A stretch of 64,000 nt of DNA. Origin: Liolophura sinensis. Taxonomy: Eukaryota; Mollusca; Polyplacophora; Chitonida; Chitonidae. This document shows positions 35,917 through 48,349 of the stretch, piece by piece (positions within the stretch are counted from its first letter, which is position 1; each line of letters opens with the position of its first letter). Below the pieces are notes generated by a model. The model saw nothing but the letters and a program-made list of their open reading frames with translations. It was not told where the DNA came from and searched no databases. The stretch spans positions 90,789,836 through 90,853,835 of the forward strand of contig NC_088295.1 of NCBI RefSeq assembly GCF_032854445.1, given 5' to 3'. The position numbers and the translations under genes were made by a program.

Positions 35917-36421
35917 TAGAACACAATTAAAAATAACAGTTCAAACCTTACCTTACATCTGGTATGCACTGATTCCCTGAGGCTACCAAGCTGTAGTTAT
36001 GACACAGTCAGCATTAGTAAACCATCCACCAAGTCCTGGCAAGGTACCTGTTCGCTGTTCGAAAGATAAACTGTTGACAACGAACACAAAATTCTACAGT
36101 ACCATACATTTGAAGGCAATAAAAAAGGCCAAAAAAAAAACCCCAAAAAAAAACAAAAATTTATAAATAAAAGTTATGCTGGAAGACATTATTGAACAGC
36201 CAACAGGTAACTTGCAGGGACAAGGCAGAAGTTTGAATTCAAAACATGCCAGACTTTGGGTCCTCTTGTTTGAGTCATAATTTTTAACGGGTAGGTTACT
36301 GTTAAAAGAAGGTTTACCGACGTGGGTTGTGACATAACTACAGTCTAGCTGACTTGGGGAATCAGTGCATACCAGGTGTAAAGTAAAGTTTGAGCTATTC
36401 GAGTTATTTTTAGTGAATTGT
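35917..36421. mobile_element. ~505-bp element with ~100-125-bp terminal inverted repeats
   Basis: CTGGTATGCACTGATTCCC near 35958 is mirrored by its reverse complement near 36360. The match extends both ways through CTGTAGTTATG and AAAAATAAC. The interior is A-rich, with long A runs at about 36121-36170, and has no transposase frame. Target-site duplication not resolved. Confidence 0.65.
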
Positions 36422-36489
36422 CAGCCTGGATTAGACTTAAGCGTATGTGGGTATTATGGTAGGAATGTCGTAGCTTAGCTTTGGACTAC

Positions 36490-39400
36490 CATGAACATGC
36501 CAGAGCCTGATGGGCATGAACCTCCCAGAGTCTGATGATCATGAATCTATCAATCTGATGACCATGAGTCTGCCATTGTGGTTACCATGAGTCTGCCAGA
36601 GTCTGATGATCATGAATCTGTCAATCTGATAACCACGAGTCTGACACTGTGGTTACCATGAGTCTGCCAGAGTCTAATGATCATGAATCTGTCAGTCTGA
36701 TAACCACGAGTCTGACACTGTGGTTACCATGAGTCTGCCAGAGTCTGATGATCATGAATCTGTCAGTCTGATAACCACGAGTCTGACACTGTGGTTACCA
36801 TGAGTCTGCCAGAGTCTAATGATCATGAATCTGTCAGTCTGATAACCACGAGTCTGACACTGTGGTTACCATGAGTCTGCCAGAGTCTGATGATCATGAA
36901 TCTGTCAGTCTGATAACCACGAGTCTGACACTGTGGTTACCATGAGTCTGCCAGAGTCTGATGATCATGAATCTGTCAGTCTGATAACCACGAGTCTGAC
37001 ACTGTGGTTACCATGAGTCTGCCAGAGTCTAATGATCATGAATCTGTCAGTCTGATAACCACGAGTCTGACACTGTGGTTACCATGAGTCTGCCAGAGTC
37101 TGATGATCATGAATCTGTCAATCTGATGACCATGAGTCTGTCAGTTTGATGACCACGAGTCTGCCACTGTGGTTACCATGAACCTCCCAGAGTCTGATGA
37201 TCATGAATCTGTCAATCTGATGACCATGAGTCTGACACTGTGGTTACCATGAGTCTGCCAGAGTCTGATGATCATGAATCTGTCAATCTGATGACCATGA
37301 GTCTGTCAGTTTGATGACCATGAGTCTGACACTGTGGTTACCATGAACCTCCCAGAGTCTGATGATCATGAATCTGTCAGTCTGATAACCATGAGTCTGA
37401 CACCGTGGTTACCATGAGTCTGCCAGAGTCTAATGATCATGAATCTGTCAGTCTGATAACCACGAGTCTGACACTGTGGTTACCATGAGTCTGCCAGAGT
37501 CTGATGATCATTAATCTGTCAGTCTGATAACCACGAGTCTGACACTGTGGTTACCATGAGTCTGCCAGAGTCTGATGATCATGAATCTGTCAGTCTGATA
37601 ACCACGAGTCTGACACTGTGGTTACCATGAGTCTGCCAGAGTCTAATGATCATGAATCTGTCAGTCTGATAACCACGAGTCTGACACTGTGGTTACCATG
37701 AGTCTGCCAGAGTCTGATGATCATGAATCTGTCAATCTGATGACCATGAGTCTGTCAGTTTGATGACCACGAGTCTGCCACTGTGGTTACCATGAACCTC
37801 CCAGAGTCTGATGATCATGAATCTGTCAATCTGATGACCATGAGTCTGACACTGTGGTTACCATGAGTCTGCCAGAGTCTGATGATCATGAATCTGTCAA
37901 TCTGATGACCATGAGTCTGTCAGTTTGATGACCATGAGTCTGACACTGTGGTTACCATGAACCTCCCAGAGTCTGATGATCATGAATCTGTCAGTCTGAT
38001 AACCATGAGTCTGACACCGTGGTTACCATGAGTCTGCCAGAGTCTAATGATCATGAATCTGTCAGTCTGATAACCACGAGTCTGACACTGTGGTTACCAT
38101 GAGTCTGCCAGAGTCTGATGATCATTAATCTGTCAGTCTGATAACCACGAGTCTGACACTGTGGTTACCATGAGTCTGCCAGAGTCTGATGATCATGAAT
38201 TTGTCAGTCTGATAACCACGAGTCTGACACTGTGGTTACCATGAGTCTGCCAGAGTCTAATGATCATGAATCTGTCAGTCTGATAACCACGAGTCTGACA
38301 CTGTGGTTACCATGAGTCTGCCAGAGTCTGATGATCATGAATCTGTCAGTCTGATGACCATGAGCCTGTCAGTTTGATGACCACGAGTCTGCCACTGTGG
38401 TTACCATGAACCTCCCAGAGTCTGATGATCATGAATCTGTCAATCTGATGACCATGAGTCTGACACTGTGGTTACCATGAGTCTGCCAGAGTCTGATGAT
38501 CATGAATCTGTCAATCAGATGACCATGAGTCTGTCAGTTTGATGACCACGAGTCTGCCACTGTGGTTACCATGAACCTCCCAGAGTCTGATGATCATGAA
38601 TCTGTCAATCTGATGACCATGAGTCTGACACTGTGGTTACCATGAACCTCCCAGAGTCTGATGATCATGAATCTGTCAATCTGATGACCATGAGTCTGAC
38701 ACTGTGGTTACCATGAGTCTGCCAGAGTCTAATGATCATGAATCTGTCAATCTGATAACCACGAGTCTGACACTGTGGTTACCATGAGTCTGCCAGAGTC
38801 TGATGATCATGAATCTGTCAGTCTGATAACCAGGAGTCTGACACTGTGGTTACCATGAGTCTGCCAGAGTCTAATGATCATGAATCTGTCAGTCTGATAA
38901 CCACGAGTCTGACACTGTGGTTACCATGAGTCTGCCAGAGTCTAATGATCATGAATCTGTCAATCTGATAACCACGAGTCTGACACTGTGGTTACCATGA
39001 GTCTGCCAGAGTCTGATGATCATGAATCTGTCAGTCTGATAACCACGAGTCTGACACTGTGGTTACCATGAGTCTGCCAGAGTCTAATGATCATGAATCT
39101 GTCAATCTGATGACCATGAGTCTGCCATTGTGGTTACCATGAGTCTGCCAGAGTCTGATGATCATGAATCTGTCAATCTGATGACCACGAGTCTGACACT
39201 GTGGTTACCATGAGTCTGCCAGAGTCTGATGATCATGAATCTGTCAGTCTGATAACCACAAGTCTGTCAGTTTGATGACCACGAGTCTGCCACTGTGGTT
39301 ACCATGCACCTCCCAGAGTCTGATGATCATGAATCTGTCAATCTGATGACCATGAGTCTGACACTGTGGTTACCATGAACCTCCCAGAGTCTGATGATCA

Positions 39401-40240
39401 TGAATCTGTCAGTCTGATAACCATGAGTCTGACACTGTGGTTACCATGAGTCTGCCAGAGTCTGATGATCATGAATCTGTCAATCTGATGACCATGAGTC
39501 TGTCAGTTTGATGACCACGAGTCTGCCACTGTGGTTACCATGAACCTCCCAGAGTCTGATGATCATGAATCTGTCAGTCTGATGGCCACGAGTCTGACAC
39601 TGTGGTTACCATGAGTCTGCCAGAGTCTGATGATCATGAATCTGTCAGTCTGATAACCACAAGTCTGTCAGTTTGATGACCACGAGTCTGCCACTGTGGT
39701 TACCATGAACCTCCCAGAGTCTGATGATCATGAATCTGTCAATCTGATGACCATGAGTCTGACACTGTGGTTACCATGAACCTCCCAGAGTCTGATGATC
39801 ATGAATCTGTCAGTCTGATAACCATGAGTCTGACACTGTGGTTACCATGAGTCTGCCAGAGTCTGATGATCATGAATCTGTCAATCTGATGACCATGAGT
39901 CTGTCAGTTTGATGACCACGAGTCTGACACTGTGGTTACCATGAACCTCCCAGAGTCTGATGATCATGAATCTGTCAGTCTGATGACCACGAGTCTGACA
40001 CTGTGGTTACCATGAGTCTGCCAGAGTCTAATGATCATGAATCTGTCAGTCTGATAACCATGAGTCTGACACTGTGGTTACCATGAGTCTGCCAGAGTCT
40101 GATGATCATGAATCTGTCAGTCTGATAACCACGAGTCTGACACTGTGGTTACCATGAGTCTGCCAGAGTCTGATGATCATGAATCTGTCAGTCTGATGAC
40201 CATGAGTCTGCCACTGTGGTTACCATGAACCTGCCAGAGT
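36490..40240. repeat. 71-bp minisatellite, ~50 copies, largest array
   Basis: GAGTCT(G/A)ATG anchors are 71 bp apart (36670, 36741 and onward). The unit holds internal ~23-bp sub-repeats of the form GTCTG-CA-TGATGACCATGA, and some copies carry one extra sub-repeat. Two private variants, CACCGTGG (37401, 38015) and CATTAATC (37509, 38123), are each duplicated 614 bp apart, showing a higher-order duplication. Confidence 0.95.
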
Positions 40241-40568
40241 GTGGTGACAATAAATCACAATGCCGATCATGCCTTTTGTCCACCAGTGATTTTAGTCATG
40301 CAATGTAATTCCAGTATTAAGTAGTATTGCAACAGCTTAACCTCAAACAGCAGCGTGCATTTCCCACTGTTGTTACTGTTCTGGTTACCTTCTCTTTGCT
40401 CTACATCTTGATTATACTGCATACCTCCTTTTAACCAATGAGGTTTGTGATGTCACAAGAGTTGCACTGTCCTCATGTAAGGATTGTCCTTAATCTCTGT
40501 CTTCAGGGGTAAATGTCTTGTTGCTCGATTAACACTGAGAACCTACTTTGTAGACAGTATGCATAAAC
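40241..40568. other. intronic spacer
   Basis: Unique sequence between two arrays. No exon recognised. Confidence 0.35.
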
Positions 40569-42720
40569 ACTTTGTATCACCACCCACCAACACCCTCACA
40601 ACAGTTCTCACAGGTTTGTATCACAATCCACCAACACACACAAACTCACAACAGTTCTCACAGGTTTGTATCACCATCCACCAACACACACACCCTCACA
40701 ACAGTTCTCACAGGTTTGTATCACCATCCACCAACATACACACACCCTCACAACAGTTCTCACAGGTTTGTTTCACAATCCACCAACACACACAAACTCA
40801 CAACAGTTCTCACAGGTTTGTATCACCATCCACCAACACACACACCCTCACAACAATTCTCACAGGTTTGTATCACCATCCACCAACACACAACCGTTCT
40901 CACAGGTTTGTATCATCACCCACCAACACACAAATAACAGTTCTTACAGGCTTGTATCACCTTCCACCAACACACACACACACTCACAACAGTTCTCACA
41001 GGCTTCTTTCCCTATCCACCTACACACAACAGTTCTCGCAGGTTTGTATCATCATCCACCAACACACACACACACTCACAACAGTTCTCACAGGTTTGTA
41101 TCCCTATCCACCTACACACAACAGTTCTCACAGGTTTGTATCAACATCCACCAACACACACATAACAGTTCTTACAGGTCTGTATCACCATCCACCAACA
41201 CACACACACACTCACAACAGTTCTCACAGGTTTGTATCACCATCCACCAACACACACACCCTCACAACAGTTCTCACAGGTTTGCATCACCAGTCACTTA
41301 CACACACAACAGTTCTTACAGGCTTGTAGCACCACCCACCAAAACACACACATAACAGTTCTCACAGGTTTGTATCACCAGTGACTTACACATACAACAG
41401 TTCTCACAGGTTTGTATCACCACCCACCTACACACATAACAGTTTTCACAGGTTTGCATCACCAGTTACTTACACACGCAACAGTTCTTACAGGCTTGTA
41501 GTACCACCCACCAACACGCACACATAACAGTTCTCACAGGTTTGTATCATCAGTTACTTACACATACAACAGTTCTCACAGGTTTGTATCACCACCAACC
41601 TACACACATAACAGTTCTCACAGGTTTGTATCACCAGTCACTTGCACACACAACAGTTCTCACAGGCTTGTATCACCAGTTACTTACACACACAACAGTT
41701 CTCACAGGCTTGTAACACCATCCACCAACACACACATACCAGTTCTCATAGGTTTGTATCACCACCCACCTACACACATAACAGTTCTCACAGGTTTGTA
41801 TCACCAGTCACTTACACACACAACAGTTCTTACAGGCTTGTAGCACAATCCACCAACACACACACATAACAGTTCTCACAGGTTTGTATCACCAGTGACT
41901 TACACACACAACAGTTCTCACAGGTTTGTATCACCACCCACCTACACACATAACAGTTCTCACAGGTTTGTATCACCAGTTACTTACACACACAACAGTT
42001 CTCACAGGGTTGTATCACCAGTCACTTACACATACAACAGTTCTCACAGAATTGTATCACCAGTTACTTACACACACAACAGTTCTCACAGGTTTGTAGC
42101 ACCACCCACCAAAACACACACATAACAGTTCTCACAGGTTTGTATCACCAGTCACTTACACACACAACAGTTCTCACAGGGTTGTATCACCAGTCACTTA
42201 CACATACAACAGTTCTCACAGGTTTGTATCACCAGTTACTTACACACACAACAGTTCTCACAGGTTTGTAGCACCACCCACCACCACACACACATAACAG
42301 TTCTCACAGGTTTGTATCACCAGTGACTTACACACAACAGTTCTCACAGGTTTGTATCACCACCCACCTACACACATAACAGTTCTCACAGGTTTGTATC
42401 ACCAGTCACTTGCACACACAACAGTTCTCACAGGTTTGCATCACCACTCACCTACACACATAACAGTTCTCACAGGTTTGTATCACCAGTCACTTGCACA
42501 CACAACAGTTCTCACAGGCTTGTAGCACCACCCATTTACACATACAGAACAGTTATCAAAGGTTTGTATCACGACCCAATTACACATGTCAGTTCTCACA
42601 GGTCTGTATTACCACCCAACTACACACGAGTTCTCTCAGGTCTTTGCACCACCCACAAAATAGTTTTCACAGGTTTGTATCACCACCCACCAACATGTAC
42701 ATACGCTAGTTCTCACAACG
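40569..42720. repeat. ~40-50-bp variable-length minisatellite, ~48 copies
   Basis: The core ACAGTTCTCACAGGTTTGTA plus TCACCA is constant. It is followed by a CA-rich spacer of variable length (CCACCAACACACACA or GTCACTTACACACACA types). Length change lies in the CA tract, which suggests slippage inside each unit. Confidence 0.9.
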
Positions 42721-43489
42721 TTGTAATTCCATCAACCTGTGCATTAGTACAAGGGTCAGTCTATTTTGAGCATCTCTACAAAGAACATTTCTGCCAGTAA
42801 AATGACATGTAGTCATGTTATAGACTGAGAACCATACAAATGTACATGTTCATTGAATGACAAGTCCCTCATATAGATCTGACTCATATTTACTCTGACA
42901 GAAGGAAATGTTTTCATAAGACCTCACTCACAATATGGAAGTTTTGGAGTTTCAACATGGTGATATCACGCATGACATGGTGTAACTTTGTTGCACAGTG
43001 AGAGCAATTCAGTGCTTTGTAAAATGGGCAGTAATAATGCAAATTATCCACAAAATATGACTTTAATTTCCTATCTTAACGTTGCAATTCTCTTACATAA
43101 ATATTCCAAGAAACATACATTACTGATCATAATGGATAACATCTACGATTACACATACATGAGTTTGTGTACATAAAATAGCATCACTTTGTTTCGCCTG
43201 ACCTCCAGTTGTATCAGCAATCGATGATGTTACAGAAGAGAAGGATGTCAAATTTTTGAATATGGTACCTCCATTAGCCTGTATTGTCTCCCTTGAGAAC
43301 ACAGCTATGAAGATGTACACATATGCTGCCTGAGTGAGGAGTTAACCACTTACCTGATAACCACATACACACCCTAATGTTCCATAAAGGCCTTTTGTAT
43401 TCATGAATTGTGCACAAAATCAGCCAGACCCACAAATACGAATTTAAATTTTAATACATTTTATAGCAATGCTTGTTATATGTACATCA
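42721..43489. other. intronic spacer
   Basis: No exon recognised. Confidence 0.35.
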
Positions 43490-44985
43490 GCACCAAAGTG
43501 CACGAAGTGACAAGGGCAGAAAGGCCATGCTCATACCAAAGTGAATGACGTCACCGGACAGAAAGGCCATGCTCATACCAAAGTGAATGACGTCACCGGA
43601 CAGAAAGGCCATGCTCATACCAAAGTGAGCGACGTCACATGACAGAAAGGCCATGCTCATACCAAAGTGAATGACGTCACCGGACAGAAAGGCCATGCTC
43701 ATACCAAAGTGAATGATGTCACAGGACAGAAAGGCCATGCTCATACCAAAGTGAATGATGTCACCGGACAGAAAGGCCATGCTCATACCAAAGTGAATGA
43801 CGTGACCGGACAGAAAGGCCATGCTCATACCAAAGTGAATGATGTCACAGGACAGAAAGGCCATGCTCATACCAAAGTGCATGATGTCACAGGACAGAAA
43901 GGCCATGCTCATACCAAAGTGAATGATGTCACCGGACAGAAAGGCCATGCTCATACCAAAGTGAATGACGTGACCGGACAGAAAGGCCATGCTCATACCA
44001 AAGTGAATGATGTCACAGGACAGAAAGGCCATGCTCATACCAAAGTGAATGACGTCACCGGACAGAAAGGCCATGCTCATACCAAAGTGAATGATGTCAC
44101 AGGACAGAAAGGCCATGCTCATACCAAAGTGAATGATGTCACAGGACAGAAAGGCCATGCTCATACCAAAGTGCATGATGTCACAGGACAGAAAGGCCAT
44201 GCTCATACCAAAGTGCATGACGTCACAGGACAGAAAGGCCATGCTCATACCAAAGTGCATGATGTCCCAGGACAGAAAGGCCATAGTCATACCAAAGTGC
44301 ATGATGTCACAGGACAGAAAGGCCATGCTCATACCAAAGTGCATGATGTCACAGGACAGAAAGGCCATGCTCATACCAAAGTGAGCGACGTCACATGACA
44401 GAAAGGCCATGCTCATACCAAAGTGAATGATGTCACAGGACAGAAAGGCCATGCTCATACCAAAGTGAATGATGTCACCGGACAGAAAGGCCATGCTCAT
44501 ACCAAAGTGAATGACGTGACCGGACAGAAAGGCCATGCTCATACCAAAGTGAATGATGTCACAGGACAGAAAGGCCATGCTCATACCAAAGTGAATGACG
44601 TCACCGGACAGAAAGGCCATGCTCATACCAAAGTGAATGATGTCACAGGACAGAAAGGCCATGCTCATACCAAAGTGCATGATGTCACAGGACAGAAAGG
44701 CCATGCTCATACCAAAGTGCATGATGTCACCGGACAGAAAGGCCATGCTCATACCAAAGTGCATGATGTCCCAGGACAGAAAGGCCATAGTCATACCAAA
44801 GTGCATGACGTCACAGAACAAAAAGGCCAACGTCATACCAAAGTGCAGGGCAGAAAGGTCATGCTCATACCAAAGCTGTGATGTCACAGGACAGAAAGGC
44901 CATGCTCATACCACAGTGCATGACATCACAGGACAGAAAGGTCATGCTCATGGCAAAGTGCATGATGGAAAGGCCATGCCAGGGT
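43490..44985. repeat. 42-bp minisatellite carrying CRE palindromes, ~35 copies
   Basis: The unit CAGAAAGGCCATGCTCATAC plus CAAAGTGAATGATGTCACAG and GA is exactly 42 bp, so a 466-codon frame (14-residue repeats) runs on the minus strand and shorter ones on the plus strand. Seven copies have a perfect TGACGTCA (for example 43546, 43588 and 44806); most others have TGATGTCA, TGACGTGA or CGACGTCA. A further unit lies alone at 46676-46713. Confidence 0.95.
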
Positions 44986-45087
44986 TTCATAGACATCAAG
45001 ATCTTAACTACCCTATCAGAAATATTGAGTTGTAATAATGCCATATTGAGTTTTTAAATATCTAACTCCCCTATGCCAAAAGTAAAA

Positions 45088-45335
45088 TATTGTTTGCTTG
45101 ATGTTACAAGCCCTGCATAACAACAGAGGGTAGCTTGCTTGATGTTACAAGCCCTGCATAACACAGGAGGGTCGTTTGCTTGATGTTACAAGCCCTGTAT
45201 AACAAAGGAGGATAGTTTGCTTGATGTTACAAGCCCTGTATAACAAAGGAGGATAGTTTGTTTGATGTTACAAGCCCTGTATAACAAAGGAGGGTAGTCT
45301 GCTTGATGTTACAAACCTTGTATAACAAAGGAGGG
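45088..45335. repeat. ~41-bp tandem repeat, 6 copies
   Basis: The unit GTTTGCTTGATGTTACAAGC plus CCTGTATAACAAAGGAGGATA repeats about every 41 bp. Confidence 0.85.
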
Positions 45336-46675
45336 TAGGTAGGTTTTTCCTTTTCTTGCAGAAGGGAAGAGCAATCATGGAACCCAAATGATTGATCACA
45401 ATGAAATTTCCTCAACACTGATCAGAACGCATACTAACTTATGTCACCCAATATCTGGCAATTCTCAGAGTAAATATTCTTAGATCATTACAATAAAACT
45501 AACTCAAACATTAAGCATTTTTATGAGTACAATTTAAGTCAACAGTTTGTACTAGCATTTTCAGGTCCTGTACAGAAGGTGCCAAAACCAAAATCCTGTC
45601 CAGCTGATACTTTTGAATGAGTGAAGCGGAACCTCATGACCTAGTAAAATAAAATCTATTTTGAGAAATCTGTTTCCATTTTCCCAAATTTCCTAAATTT
45701 AATTAAACTTTATGAGATTTAGTGGATTCTTCCTTCATGTGAAGGATCAAACATTTATTCTGCCCTCAATACATCATGTGAACTTTCCTGAATCTAAACT
45801 GCACCTGCCCTTTCTATTGCCACTACCACTGTTTCCACTTCACAACGATGTATCAGTAAACAGATACATTTGTTTACCCACCACAGCATCTGGCAGTGGT
45901 GATATCAATGACAGTTACTGTTACTAATTACCAAAATTATACCAATATATTCCCAGCTACATGCTTCCTAGCGTAGAGTTTTGACAGGGAAAAAAGCTTT
46001 CCACACACCTGACTAACCTTTTTTTTCAAATTTGGGATCTACCGAATGGCATTTTTCCATGCCAACAGAAGGAGCTATTGTGGCCTATGAGTGAAATGGG
46101 ATGAACACCAAACATAAAAGGGGCTCTGTTGGGGATTTTCTGATAATGTACATGAATAGGCTCAAAACAAAAATCTTCCGTTTCAATCATGTTACAGCAG
46201 GTATTATGATGTAGTAAGGTCTCTGTCCGTCTCAGTGATTATGCCAGTCCATGACGGAATTAATTTAATTCACAAAAAATAAAGTAGAGGATATAGGCCA
46301 CTAGGTTAGGGCTATAGCTTGAGCAACAAGTCCTTGGAGGTACAGGTTTGTGTCCACCTTTCATCAATGTTTGTAAACATTTCACCCTGGTTATAGCCAG
46401 AGCCACAATTCTCACCAATTCAATTTCGCGAAAGTAGGTGGGTTTTTAAGGTATAGCGTGCAGAAAACAATTGGATCAGAGAGAATTCCATATTTTGCTG
46501 TCGAAAGACGCTGACAGCTCCAATGTTCATAAGATTTCCTGGAACATTTTACAATGATCATTTCACAAAATGAGTAATCTCGACTCAGTATGGAAACACA
46601 ATTACACTGGTCATCGGTTCAATAAGGTAATGAAAAGTATGTGTTGGTCAATGTCGACGTGTATGAACCCCTGTG
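45336..46675. other. intronic spacer
   Basis: Unique sequence. A short tRNA-like run around 46305-46365 (GGCTATAGCTTGAG, then GGTTTGTGTCC) is too weak to call. Confidence 0.35.
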
Positions 46676-46713
46676 TGCTCATACCAAAGTGCAGGATGTC
46701 ACAGGACAGAAAG
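46676..46713. repeat. solitary copy of the 42-bp satellite unit at the splice donor
   Basis: Thirty-eight bases match the 43.5-kb unit with one mismatch (GCAGGATG for GCATGATG). The copy ends 10 bp from the exon 1 donor GT (46722-46723). Confidence 0.85.
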
Positions 46714-46723
46714 TTACACAAAC

Positions 46724-46885
46724 CTTGTGGGCATTCCTTCTGAAGAAAGCCTTACAGGACTCGCAGGAGACTGCATTAAAGTTGTACCCCAAAGCTTTGT
46801 CACCACATACCAGGCACACTTTGTCCTTCTTCCAGGATGTCACCAAATTGCTAGCCACTGTTGAGTCAGAACTGTTGTCAGACAT
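46724..46885 (-). CDS. NR1J-like: nuclear receptor exon 1 (first coding): first zinc finger
   Basis: Codes residues 1-54. The first zinc finger has ligands C24, C27, C41 and C44. The recognition helix is CESCKAFFRR; its P-box ESCKA is that of HR96 and DAF-12 receptors, where most other receptors have EGCKG or EGCKA. GDKALGYNFNAV before it is also an HR96 hallmark. Reading ends at AAG|GTTTGTG, phase 0. The Met gives a very short A/B region of 23 residues. A TCTTTTTATTTAG tract abuts the ATG, so this exon probably has a splice acceptor there and a 5' UTR exon lies upstream, beyond 46.9 kb. In these receptors the finger pair reads hormone-response half-sites in the nucleus. It lies 25.9 kb from exon 2, so joining them rests on family knowledge, strand and phase. 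Confidence 0.88.
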
Positions 46886-47039
46886 CTAAATAAAAAGACA
46901 TTCAAAAACCACAGTGAATACAAATGTACAATGTAGTAGGTGGGATCAGCTACATGCAGTATGTTATAGTAACTAGAACGTGGGATTAGAACGGGGAAAC
47001 CATGGGTAGTATATCTCCTGCAATTCAGAATACCACAGC

Positions 47040-47390
47040 AACCTGTAAAACTAATAAAGATCAGGAAGCTACAGTCATTACAATTTGGGATTAAGACACA
47101 ACAGTTTGTACTGGCGCTTTACCTAAGGCTGACGAAACCACATTTAATACAGCTGGGGCAGATCAGGAAGCTACAGTAATTACAATTTGGGATTAAGAAA
47201 CAACAGTCAGTACTTCACCTAAGACTGATGAAGGCACTATTTAATGAAGCTGGGCTGGATCAGGGAGCCACAGTAATTACAATTTGGGATTAACAATCAA
47301 CAGTTTGTACTGGCACTTTCACTAAGACTGAGGAAAACACATTTAATACAGCTGGGCCAGATCAGGAAGCTACAGTAATTGCAGATTAGG
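47040..47390. repeat. ~100-bp degenerate tandem repeat, 4 copies
   Basis: GATCAGG(A/G)AG anchors lie at 47059, 47161, 47258 and 47360. The units contain GGGATTAAGAAACAACAG, linking them to the arrays that follow. Confidence 0.75.
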
Positions 47391-48345
47391 AAACAACAGT
47401 AAGTATGATTGAGGAAACCACAATTAGTACAACTGTAAGTACAACACCTAGGTATGATTGGGGAAACCACAATTAGTACAACTGTAAGTACAACACCTAG
47501 GTATAAATGGGGAAACCACAATTAGTACAACTGTAAGTACAACACCTAGGTATGATTGAGGAAACCACAATTAGTACAACTGTAAGTACAACACCTAGGT
47601 ATGATTGGGGAAACCACAATTAGTACAACTGTAAGTACAACACCTAGGTATGATTGGGGAAACCATAATTAGTACAACTGTAAGTACAACACCTAGGTAT
47701 GATTGGGGAAACCACAATTAGTACAACTGTAAGCACAACACCTAGGTATAAATGGGGAAACCACAATTAGTACAACTGTAAGTACAACACCTAGGTATGA
47801 TTGGGGAAACCACAATTAGTACAACTGTAAGTACAACACCTAGGTATGATTGGGGAAACCACAATTAGTACAACTGTAAGTACAACACCTAGGTATGATT
47901 GGGGAAACCACAATTAGTACAACTGTAAGTACAACACCTAGGTATGATTGGGGAAACCACAATTAGTACAACTGTAAGTACAACACCTAGGTATGATTGG
48001 GGGAAACCACAATTAGTACAACTGTAAGTACAACACCTAGGTATGATTGGGGAAACCATAATTAGTACAACTGTAAGTACAACACCTAGGTATGATTGGG
48101 GGAACCACAATTAGTACAACTGTAAGTACAACACCTAGGTATGAATGGGGAAACAACAATTAGTACAACTGTAAGTACAACACTTAGTTATAAATGGGAA
48201 AACCACAATTAGTACAACTGTAAGTGCAACACCTAGGTATGATTGAGGAAACCACAATTAGTACAACTGTAAGTACAACACCTATGTATGATTGGAGAAA
48301 CCACAATTAGTACAACTGAAAGTACAACATCTAGGTATGATTGAT
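47391..48345. repeat. 49-bp minisatellite, ~19 copies
   Basis: The unit GTATGATTGGGGAAACCACA plus ATTAGTACAACTGTAAGTAC and AACACCTAG repeats every 49 bp. Confidence 0.92.
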
Positions 48346-48349
48346 GTCC

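Larger units (their letters stand above)
20822..46723 (-). other. receptor intron 1 (25.9 kb), built largely of minisatellites
   Basis: Runs from the donor AAG|GTTTGTG at 46723 to the acceptor GAATTTCAG at 20822, splitting the DNA-binding domain between its two zinc fingers, a classical intron site in nuclear receptors. By my addition about 16-17 kb of it is tandem array, from at least twelve unrelated unit families listed separately. No other coding exon was recognised inside it. Confidence 0.7.

Noticed and set aside
43487..44887. 466-codon minus-strand open frame of 14-residue repeats
   Set aside because: It is the 42-bp array read in one frame. The plus strand is also open for long runs, and it lies inside an intron.
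18835..46885. Two separate genes: a lone DNA-binding exon and a lone ligand-binding gene
   Set aside because: Exon 2 links both by phase on the same strand, and all parts resemble one family. RNA evidence would still be the proof.
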